Assembly (NCBI RefSeq): GCF_014650175.1
Contig: NZ_BMUL01000001.1
Span: forward strand, 228,013 to 292,012
Source of the DNA: Streptomyces termitum
GTDB lineage: Bacteria > Actinomycetota > Actinomycetes > Streptomycetales > Streptomycetaceae
Length of the DNA: 64,000 nucleotides
Direction: 5' to 3'
Under the pieces are notes generated by a model. The model was not told the DNA's origin. It saw only the letters and a program-made list of their open reading frames with translations, and did no database searches. A program made the translations under genes and the position numbers. Positions 1 to 8,652 of this stretch are shown piece after piece; position 1 is the stretch's first letter, and the number at the start of each line of letters is the position of its first letter.

Positions 1-548
1 CGGTGTCGGCCCCGCAGCTGCACGCCCTGTACACGGCCCTGGCCGACCTGGACCCCGAGCGGGTCACCCTCCCCGACGAGCTGCGGGCGGTGGCCGACGG
101 CGAGCTGGTGGTGGTCGACGCGGCGGAGGCGCTGATCGCGGACGCCCCCGACCTGCTGCCCCTCGCGGCGGGCCGCCCGCTGCTGCCGGTCGCCCCGTCC
201 CGCGCGGCCGACCTGGCGGAGCTGCTCCAGGTCCGGCGGCTGAGCGAGGAGGTCGAGGCGGAGGTCACGACGGAGGGCGAGGAGCACGAGGTCCCGGCCC
301 CGGTCCACGCCCTCCTCGGCCCGGCGACCCCGGCCGCGTACCTCGAACACGAGGAGCTGCGGGCGGGCGGCGTGGAGCTGGACTGGCGCCGCACCCCGGA
401 CGGCGTGGTGCACGCCGCCACCCTGGAGGGCGTCGCCGCCGGCCTCGCCTGGGCCGCCGGCCAGTGGCCCCGCCGCTTCGAGGTCGCCGCCCTCCTGGAA
501 GACCCGACCCGCACCCCGGAACTGGCCCGCGACCGCTGGTTCGACTGA
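1..548 (+). CDS. C-terminal part of a large protein, possibly sacsin/HSP90-ATPase-like (5' truncated by the window)
   Basis: The frame is already open at the window edge and ends at TGA 546-548, so only the last ~181 residues are visible. The fragment is acidic and leucine-rich with no membrane segment or catalytic motif, and it ends with a run rich in Trp, Arg and Asp. From memory it resembles the tail of the large Streptomyces proteins annotated as sacsin N-terminal ATPase-like (HSP90-type), whose ATPase domain would lie upstream of this window. That assignment is recollection, not proven here. It converges on the P-type ATPase gene, with 31 bases between the two stop codons. Confidence 0.55.
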   Translation, partial: VSAPQLHALYTALADLDPERVTLPDELRAVADGELVVVDAAEALIADAPDLLPLAAGRPLLPVAPSRAADLAELLQVRRLSEEVEAEVTTEGEEHEVPAPVHALLGPATPAAYLEHEELRAGGVELDWRRTPDGVVHAATLEGVAAGLAWAAGQWPRRFEVAALLEDPTRTPELARDRWFD

Positions 549-579
549 CGCCGGGCCCCGCCGCCGCTTCCCGCCCCGC

Positions 580-3012
<2,433 letters not shown>

Positions 3013-3141
3013 GTTCTCGACGGTACGGCCGGTTCCGGGCGTTCACCCGCCGAGCGGTCCGAAGATCAGACCGGGGGAGGAGCGGAATCCTCCCGGGGTG
3101 CTATGCGCGGGCCCCCGGGGCCGGGGTCGTGGCCGGGGTCG

Positions 3142-3426
3142 TCACGAGGGGGAGGGTGTCGTGCCGTCGGCCAGGGCCCGCGCCGCCGCGTGCCGCTTGA
3201 TGGCCGCGTCGCGCTTGCGCACGTACCAGATGCCGATCAGGCCGAGACCGCCGCCGGCCAGGCAGGTCCACACCCACCAGGTGAGGTCGCGGTCGGCGAA
3301 CCAGGAGTAGAAGGGGACCTGGACGAGGAAGAGGGCGAACCAGATGACGGTGCCGCCGGTGATGGTGCCGACGACGGGCCCCTCCAGGGGCTCCGGTGCC
3401 TCGTGCTGGGGTGTCCACTTCGCCAT
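3142..3426 (-). CDS. DUF2530-family small membrane protein
   Basis: Protein of 94 residues with two hydrophobic segments (about 21-45 and 49-68) separated by a short WFADRD turn, and a basic C-terminus (RKRDAAIKRH). The length and the EPLEGP start followed by two helices fit the actinobacterial DUF2530 family, whose function is unknown. A much longer open frame extends upstream antisense to the permease, but the ATG at 3426 gives the family-typical start. It is divergent from the NCS2 permease with a 147-base gap. Confidence 0.8.
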   Translation of the reverse strand: MAKWTPQHEAPEPLEGPVVGTITGGTVIWFALFLVQVPFYSWFADRDLTWWVWTCLAGGGLGLIGIWYVRKRDAAIKRHAAARALADGTTPSPS

Positions 3427-3491
3427 GGGGTCCAGTCTAGGCGGCCCGTTTTCAGGTCTACGCGCGGAGATGGACTCGCACTCGTTCATGT

Positions 3492-3538
3492 GTTCATACT
3501 GAAACGGTTTGCCTGTGGCGGGTTTCCTTCGTATGAAC
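3492..3538. promoter_or_regulatory. Inverted repeat in the divergent DUF2530/NCS2 promoter region
   Basis: Two 8-base arms, GTTCATAC at 3492-3499 and GTATGAAC at 3531-3538, are perfect inverted repeats 31 bases apart. They lie just upstream of the NCS2 permease start in an AT-richer patch. They could be a looping or dual-dimer operator for purine control. No regulator is encoded next to it, so the assignment is tentative. Confidence 0.35.
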
Positions 3539-3573
3539 CGCCAAAAAGGACGCTTCGAAGAGGAACCTACTCC

Positions 3574-5022
3574 ATGAGCACCACGGCCACCGCCAAGGCC
3601 CCCGCACCCGGTCCCCAGGGCCCAGGGGCGGTCTCTCCGATCGACCGCTACTTCCGGGTGACCGAGCGCGGCTCGACCTTCGCCCGCGAGATCCGCGGCG
3701 GCTTCGCCACCTTCTTCGCGATGGCCTACATCATCGTGCTGAACCCGATCATCCTCGGCAGTGCCAAGGACATGTACGGGCACCAGCTCGACGGCGGCCA
3801 GCTCGTCACCGCCACCGTCCTCTCGGCGGCCTTCTCGACGCTCCTCATGGGCGTCATCGGCAACGTGCCGATCGCGCTCGCCGCCGGTCTCGGCGTGAAC
3901 ACGGTCGTCGCCCTCCAGCTCGCCCCGAACATGTCCTGGCCGGACGCCATGGGCATGGTCTTCCTCGCCGGCATCGTCGTGATGCTGCTGGTCGCCACGG
4001 GCCTGCGCGAGCGCGTGATGAACGCCGTCCCGGTCAGCCTCCGCAAGGGCATCGCGATCGGCATCGGCTTCTTCATCATGCTGATCGGCCTGGTCGACTC
4101 GGGCTTCGTCTCCCGCATCCCGGACGCCGCGCACACCACGGTCCCGCTCCAGCTCGGCGCGGACGGCCACCTCAACGGCTGGCCGGTGCTCGTCTTCGTC
4201 CTGGGCACCCTGCTCACCCTCGCGCTGATCGTCCGCAAGGTGCCGGGCGCGATCCTGATCTCCATCGTCGTCATGACGATCGTGGCCATGGTGATCAACG
4301 CGGTCGCCGACATCCCGTCCTGGGGCCTGACCACCCCGGAGTGGCCCGGCAACCCGGTCTCCAGCCCCGACTTCGGCCTGCTCGGCGAGATGAGCCTCTT
4401 CGGCGGCTTCTCCAAGGTCGGCGTCCTGACCGGCGTCCTCTTCGTCTTCACCGTCCTGCTGTCCTGCTTCTTCGACGCGATGGGCACGATCCTGGGCGTC
4501 GGTGACGAGGCCAAGCTGATGGACACGGACGGCAACTTCCCCGGCATCAACAAGGTCCTGCTGGTGGACGGCCTGGCGGTCGCCTCCGGCGGCGCCACCT
4601 CGTCCTCGGCCACCACCTGCTTCGTGGAGTCGACGGCGGGCGTCGGCGAGGGCGCCCGTACCGGCCTCGCCTCGCTCGTCACGGGCGCGCTGTTCTCGGT
4701 GGCGCTGTTCCTCACGCCGCTGGCGACCATGGTGCCGTCGCAGGCGGCGACCCCCGCGCTGCTCGCGGTGGGCTTCCTGATCCTCGCCGGGTCGGTCAAG
4801 GACATCGACTGGAGCGACTACACCGTCGCGATCCCGGCGTTCCTGGCCATGGTGATGATGCCGTTCACGTACTCGATCACGAACGGCATCGGCATCGGCT
4901 TCATCGCCTTCACCGTGCTGCGCCTCGCCGCGGGCCGGGCCCGGGAGGTCCCGGCGGCCATGTACGCGGTCTCGGCGGTCTTCGTCTTCTACTACGCGAT
5001 GCCGGCGCTGGGCCTGACCTGA
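3574..5022 (+). CDS. NCS2-family purine/pyrimidine permease (AzgA-like)
   Basis: Protein of 482 residues with about 12-14 hydrophobic segments. It has the AzgA-type N-terminus (REIRGGFATFFAMAYIIVLNP near 28-50) and the ESTAG-type substrate motif near 352-356 typical of NCS2 nucleobase transporters. It probably imports adenine, guanine or hypoxanthine with protons; the substrate cannot be fixed from sequence. The ATG at 3574 follows an AAGAGGA ribosome-binding site at 3558-3564. The open frame continues far upstream, but that stretch is antisense to the ATPase and lacks coding character. The 3' end overlaps the convergent ribbon-helix-helix gene by 31 bases. Confidence 0.9.
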   Translation: MSTTATAKAPAPGPQGPGAVSPIDRYFRVTERGSTFAREIRGGFATFFAMAYIIVLNPIILGSAKDMYGHQLDGGQLVTATVLSAAFSTLLMGVIGNVPIALAAGLGVNTVVALQLAPNMSWPDAMGMVFLAGIVVMLLVATGLRERVMNAVPVSLRKGIAIGIGFFIMLIGLVDSGFVSRIPDAAHTTVPLQLGADGHLNGWPVLVFVLGTLLTLALIVRKVPGAILISIVVMTIVAMVINAVADIPSWGLTTPEWPGNPVSSPDFGLLGEMSLFGGFSKVGVLTGVLFVFTVLLSCFFDAMGTILGVGDEAKLMDTDGNFPGINKVLLVDGLAVASGGATSSSATTCFVESTAGVGEGARTGLASLVTGALFSVALFLTPLATMVPSQAATPALLAVGFLILAGSVKDIDWSDYTVAIPAFLAMVMMPFTYSITNGIGIGFIAFTVLRLAAGRAREVPAAMYAVSAVFVFYYAMPALGLT

Positions 5023-5231
5023 TCGTGCGGGACGGGGCCGGGGGGACCCGGCTCCGTCCCGTAGAACTTCTCCGTCTCCTCGACGGCGGTCTTGAACCGC
5101 TCGTCGAAGTCCTCTCGAATGAGCGTCCGGACGACATAGTCCTGGACGCTCATTCCTCTTTTCGCGGCGTGACCCTTGAGCCGGTCGAGCAGCTCACTGT
5201 CGATGCGCAGGCTGAGCACTGTCGATCCCAT
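4992..5231 (-). CDS. Ribbon-helix-helix (CopG/Arc-type) small protein
   Basis: Protein of 79 residues. Residues 1-45 have the ribbon-helix-helix pattern: a beta strand (VLSLRID), helix A (SELLDRLKGHAAKRG) and helix B (SVQDYVVRTLIRE). The rest is acidic, then Pro/Gly-rich. Such proteins are DNA-binding antitoxins or autoregulators, but no toxin gene adjoins it. Its 3' end overlaps the NCS2 permease by 31 bases tail to tail, so each transcript carries antisense to the other. Confidence 0.75.
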   Translation of the reverse strand: MGSTVLSLRIDSELLDRLKGHAAKRGMSVQDYVVRTLIREDFDERFKTAVEETEKFYGTEPGPPGPVPHDQVRPSAGIA

Positions 5232-5415
5232 GCCGTTCAGGGTCGGGGCTGCCGGGGCTCCTTTGCGTCACTTTCCGGATCCGGCTCACCCGTTCGGGTG
5301 ATACATCGAGACCGGCCGTGACCTGTGCGAAAGCGATTCGTGTCCGTGTCGTACGCGTTTCGGGTGAGACGTGCGACACGGGGAAACCCGGTTGGTATTT
5401 AGGGAAAGTAATGAG

Positions 5416-5428
5416 GTAGTCTAACTAC
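5416..5428. promoter_or_regulatory. Palindromic operator abutting the MarR start codon
   Basis: GTAGT-CTA-ACTAC is a perfect 5-base-arm palindrome whose last base directly precedes the ATG at 5429. TAGTCT (5417-5422) inside it can serve as the -10 box, with TTGGTA (5392-5397) as a loose -35 box. The mRNA would then be leaderless, with the operator covering the core promoter. Placement directly in front of a marR gene fits autoregulation. Confidence 0.6.
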
Positions 5429-5872
5429 ATGCCTGACCTGTCCCACGGCACCGCCGACGACGCCGCGGCCGTGAACGCGATCCGCTCGTCCGTCATGCGG
5501 CTGAGCCGGCGCCTCAAGCACCAGCGCGTCGACGAGTCGCTGAGCCCGACCGAGATGTCGGTGCTCGGCACCCTGGCCCTCTGCGGCTCCGCCACCCCCG
5601 GTGAGCTGGCCCGCAAGGAGCACGTACAGCCGCCGTCGATGACCCGCATCGTGGCCCTGCTCGAAGCCAAGGGACTGGTCCGGCTGGAGCCGCATCCCGA
5701 CGACCGCCGGCAGAAGGTGGTCAGCCAGACCGAGCGGGCCGAGGTCATGCTCGAAGACGCCCGCCGCAAGCGGAACGCCTGGCTGGCCTCCCTCGCCGAG
5801 GGGCTGGACGAGGACGAGTGGGCCGTACTGCGCGCGGCCGCTCCGGTCCTGGAGAAGCTCGCCCATCTCTGA
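5429..5872 (+). CDS. MarR-family transcriptional regulator
   Basis: Protein of 147 residues with a central winged helix-turn-helix (about 38-105). The wing motif DDRRQKVVSQTERA around 90-104 is characteristic of MarR. It is probably a homodimeric repressor that loses DNA affinity on binding a small aromatic or phenolic ligand. The next gene, an MFS exporter, starts 27 bases downstream on the same strand, the usual regulator/efflux arrangement. A palindrome ending exactly at the start codon is the likely operator. Confidence 0.9.
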   Translation: MPDLSHGTADDAAAVNAIRSSVMRLSRRLKHQRVDESLSPTEMSVLGTLALCGSATPGELARKEHVQPPSMTRIVALLEAKGLVRLEPHPDDRRQKVVSQTERAEVMLEDARRKRNAWLASLAEGLDEDEWAVLRAAAPVLEKLAHL

Positions 5873-5899
5873 AACCGAGCGCCAAGGAGGCGACGCACT

Positions 5900-7246
5900 T
5901 TGAGTACGGGACCCGGAGCAGACTCCGCCCCCGTCCATCGATCCACCACGACACCCCGTGAGGGGAAGGGAACCTTCTCCTCGCTCGCCGTCCGCAACTA
6001 CCGGCTGTTCTTCACCGGAGCGATCGTCTCCAACACCGGTACCTGGATGGCCCGCATCACCCAGGACTGGCTGGTCCTGAGCCTCACCGGCTCGGCCGCC
6101 GCCGTCGGCATCACCACGGCCCTCCAGTTCCTGCCGATGCTGCTGTTCGGCCTCTACGGCGGCGTCATCGCCGACCGCTACCCCAAGCGGCGGCTGCTGA
6201 TGATCAGCCAGGGCGCCCTCGGCCTGTGCGGCCTCGCGCTCGCCGTCCTCACCCTCTCCGGACAGGTCCAGGTCTGGCACGTCTACCTGATCGCCTTCCT
6301 GCTCGGCATGGTCACCGTGGTCGACAACCCGGCCCGGCAGTCCTTCGTCTCCGAACTCGTCGGCCCCGGCCTGCTCCGCAACGCCGTCTCCCTGAACTCC
6401 GCGAACTTCCAGTCCGCCCGGCTCGTCGGCCCCGCCGTCGCCGGCGTCCTGATCGCCGGCGTCGGCAGCGGCTGGGCCTTCCTCGTCAACGGCCTCTCCT
6501 TCCTCGCGCCGCTCGCGGCCCTGTGGCTGATGCGCCCCGCCGAGCTGCACAAGGTGGAGCGCGCGCCGCGCGGCAAGGGACAGCTGCGGGAGGGACTGCG
6601 GTACGTCGCCGGGCGGCCGGACCTGATCTGGCCGATCGTCCTCGTCGGCTTCGTCGGCACCTTCGGCTTCAACTTCCCGATCTGGCTCACGGCCTTCTCC
6701 GGGGAGGTCTTCCACGTCGGCGCCGGCACCTATGGCTTCCTCAACACCCTGATGGCGGCCGGCTCCCTCGCGGGCGCCCTGCTCGCCGCCCGCCGCGGCT
6801 CCACCCGGCTGCGGATGCTGGTGATCGCCGCGGGCGTCTTCGGCGCCCTGGAGATCGCGGCGGCCCTCTCGCCGTCGTTCTGGCTGTTCGCCCTGCTGCT
6901 GGTGCCGATCGGCATGGTCGGCCTCACGGTGAACATCACCGCCAACTCGGCCGTCCAGATGGCCACCGACCCCGTCATGCGGGGCCGCGTGATGAGCCTC
7001 TACATGATGGTCTTCGCCGGCGGCACCCCGATCGGCGCGCCGCTGCTCGGCTGGGTCACCGACACCTACGGCGCGCGCGTCGGCTTCGCCACCGGCGGCG
7101 CCCTCTCGCTCGCCGCGGCGGCCGGCATCGGCCTGGTCCTCGCCCGGGTCGGCGGCCTGACGGCGGTCTGGGCCTGGCGCGGCGGCCACCCGAGCCTCCG
7201 CTTCGTCCCGCGCGCCCGCCCGGAGCGCCTGGCGACGGCGGCCTGA
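5900..7246 (+). CDS. MFS transporter (MFS_3 / EntS-like exporter)
   Basis: Protein of 448 residues with 11-12 membrane segments. It has the loop 2-3 motif A (GGVIADRYPKRR near 88-99) and the DNPARQSF segment near 142-149 typical of the EntS/MFS_3 branch of proton-driven exporters. The start is TTG at 5900, chosen because AAGGAGG at 5884-5890 lies 9 bases upstream. It is the second gene of the marR operon and probably exports the ligand sensed by the MarR protein. The substrate is unknown. Confidence 0.9.
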   Translation: MSTGPGADSAPVHRSTTTPREGKGTFSSLAVRNYRLFFTGAIVSNTGTWMARITQDWLVLSLTGSAAAVGITTALQFLPMLLFGLYGGVIADRYPKRRLLMISQGALGLCGLALAVLTLSGQVQVWHVYLIAFLLGMVTVVDNPARQSFVSELVGPGLLRNAVSLNSANFQSARLVGPAVAGVLIAGVGSGWAFLVNGLSFLAPLAALWLMRPAELHKVERAPRGKGQLREGLRYVAGRPDLIWPIVLVGFVGTFGFNFPIWLTAFSGEVFHVGAGTYGFLNTLMAAGSLAGALLAARRGSTRLRMLVIAAGVFGALEIAAALSPSFWLFALLLVPIGMVGLTVNITANSAVQMATDPVMRGRVMSLYMMVFAGGTPIGAPLLGWVTDTYGARVGFATGGALSLAAAAGIGLVLARVGGLTAVWAWRGGHPSLRFVPRARPERLATAA

Positions 7247-7287
7247 CGCCCCCCCCGGCCGCTTCCGGCCGGGGGCGGTTTCAAGCC

Positions 7288-7326
7288 AAGGGGCGGGTGG
7301 GAGTCACCGACTCCCGCCCGCCCCTT
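7288..7326 (+). terminator. Strong hairpin terminator of the marR/MFS operon
   Basis: Arms at 7288-7305 and 7309-7326 pair over 18 bases with one G-T wobble and a 3-base loop. A shorter GC hairpin lies just before it at about 7253-7276. There is no U-tract, as usual in Streptomyces. Confidence 0.75.
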
Positions 7327-7422
7327 TCGCGTCCTTCCGGATGTGGCCGTTTCCGTGAGGAGTTGTGTGCCTCCTGTGTATGTTGAGCCGACCATTCACC
7401 GGCACCACCCAGGGGGACTCCC

Positions 7423-7599
7423 TTGCGCACGCGTCTCGTCCGTCCGGCCACGGCCGCGCTCCTCACCGCCGGAGCGCTGACCGGAGCCCTCGTCGCGTCC
7501 CCGGCCCAGGCCACCGAGTACTCCTCGGCGCTGAAGATCTCCGGCGTCCAGTACGACGCCCCCGGCCGCGACGGCAACGGCTACATCACCTTCCACTGA
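7423..7599 (+). CDS. Small secreted peptide, truncated lamin-tail-like
   Basis: A TTG at 7423 behind AGGGGG (7411-7416) opens a 58-codon frame. The first ~30 residues are a signal peptide: a basic start, a hydrophobic core and an ASPAQA cleavage site. The remaining ~28 residues (SALKISGVQYDAPGRDGNG...) resemble the first strand of the lamin-tail domain found in secreted Streptomyces proteins, which normally continues for another ~70 residues. Here it stops after YITFH. It is either a remnant of a longer gene or a genuine micro-protein. It is followed 21 bases later by the convergent GNAT gene. Confidence 0.55.
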   Translation: MRTRLVRPATAALLTAGALTGALVASPAQATEYSSALKISGVQYDAPGRDGNGYITFH

Positions 7600-7620
7600 C
7601 AAAAGGCGCGGCCTGCCGGC

Positions 7621-8148
7621 TCAGACCCGCATCTCCAGGAGCTGCCCCGGCCAGTCGCCGACCGTGAACGGGTCGGTGCGGGTGAAGCCCCGGCGCTCGT
7701 AGTACGCCACCAGCCGGCCCCCGCTGCCCGCGAAGCAGTCCACCCGGAGCAGCGAGACGCCCGCGCGGCGGGTCTCCTCCACCGCGCGGGCGAGCAGCGC
7801 CGCCCCCACCCCGAGGCCGTGGAACCGCCCGTCCGTGGCGAGGAAGCGGACGTACCGCTCCGGCTCGTCCGCCGGCGGCACGTACGAGCCGGGGTGCGGG
7901 GTCAGCGTGAGGGTGCCGGCCGGGACGCCGCCGACCTCCGCGATCCAGGTCCGCCCCCCGGTCGCGACCTCCGTCACCAGCTCCACCGTCTTCGGCCGCG
8001 CGGAGAAGGGCTCGGTGCCCCACTGGGCGGTGATCCCCTTCCCGTTCAGCCACACCACGGCGCTGTCCAGGATCCCCAGCATCACGGGAACGTCCCGCGC
8101 CCCGCGCCCCTGCCTGATCGTGATCGCGTTCTCGCGCTCGCTCTCCAT
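7621..8148 (-). CDS. GNAT-family N-acetyltransferase
   Basis: Protein of 175 residues with the acetyl-CoA-binding motif A (GLGVGAALLARAVEE near 112-126) and the C-terminal YERRGF motif typical of GNAT enzymes. It transfers an acetyl group from acetyl-CoA to an unknown amine. The ATG at 8148 was chosen over an upstream start because it sits 7 bases behind TACCCT on the minus strand (leaderless). The 12 extra residues upstream are Pro-rich and unconserved-looking. Confidence 0.85.
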   Translation of the reverse strand: MESERENAITIRQGRGARDVPVMLGILDSAVVWLNGKGITAQWGTEPFSARPKTVELVTEVATGGRTWIAEVGGVPAGTLTLTPHPGSYVPPADEPERYVRFLATDGRFHGLGVGAALLARAVEETRRAGVSLLRVDCFAGSGGRLVAYYERRGFTRTDPFTVGDWPGQLLEMRV

Positions 8149-8302
8149 CCGGCCGAGGGTAGGGGGTGCCGGACTCGACGGCATGAGGCTTTTCGCCTCG
8201 AACCTCCCGGCCGGCGGCCCGGCGGGCGCCCGGCCCCGCTACGGGACGGTGGCGGTCTGGCCCCTGGCGGGGCCGGGCGGGGGGCCGGGTTAATCTCGAA
8301 GG

Positions 8303-8392
8303 GTGGATCCGAAGACTCGTAACCAGATCATGGCCGGTGTGCTCGTACTGATGTTCGCGATCATCGCGGTGGCGTCGGTGGTCGGGTCGTAG
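8303..8392 (+). CDS. Leaderless 29-residue single-span membrane peptide
   Basis: GTG at 8303 to TAG at 8392 encodes 29 residues: a polar start (MDPKTRNQIMAG) followed by one hydrophobic helix (VLVLMFAIIAVASVVG). TAATCT at 8291-8296 is a good -10 box ending 6 bases before the GTG, so the mRNA is probably leaderless. Streptomyces genomes carry several families of 25-40 residue membrane peptides of this design, often beside transporters. I do not recognise this one. The bases after it up to 8652 hold no further gene, only the DasR-like box. Confidence 0.65.
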   Translation: MDPKTRNQIMAGVLVLMFAIIAVASVVGS

Positions 8393-8494
8393 GTTCCGCC
8401 GCCCCGCGGGTCGCCGTGACGGCCCGTACGACCCCCCTCCCGGTGCCTCCGGTCGCCGGAATCCGGCCGGTGGGAGCACCGTTGGCTTGAACCG

Positions 8495-8510
8495 TGTGGT
8501 CTGGACCACT
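8495..8510. promoter_or_regulatory. DasR-type (dre) site upstream of the PI-PLC/SGNH gene
   Basis: TGTGGTCTGGACCACT matches the dre consensus (ACTGGTCTAGACCACT) at 13 of 16 positions and keeps the palindromic GGTCT/GGACC core. It lies 142 bases before the chosen start of the secreted phospholipase-like gene. DasR represses amino-sugar and chitin genes, so the site would connect this exoprotein to N-acetylglucosamine signalling. Confidence 0.6.
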
Positions 8511-8652
8511 TCTGCCGGTGGAACTGCCTGGTCCGTGCCGAGGACGGCTGCTGGACTGGTCGGCGGAGCACCGCGTGCCGTTCCGCGTGCCTCCGGGCCT
8601 CCGCCGCCGTCCGGGCGCGGAGGCTTTCCCGTACCGCATGGAGGGCCGTCCC

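Noticed and set aside
5194..5379. 61-codon minus-strand frame upstream of the ribbon-helix-helix gene
   Set aside because: It overlaps the RHH start and promoter in another frame and has no ribosome-binding site or recognisable motif.
4992..5872. Toxin-antitoxin module formed by the RHH gene and its neighbour
   Set aside because: The neighbours are a permease and a MarR regulator; no toxin-like ORF overlaps or follows the RHH gene.
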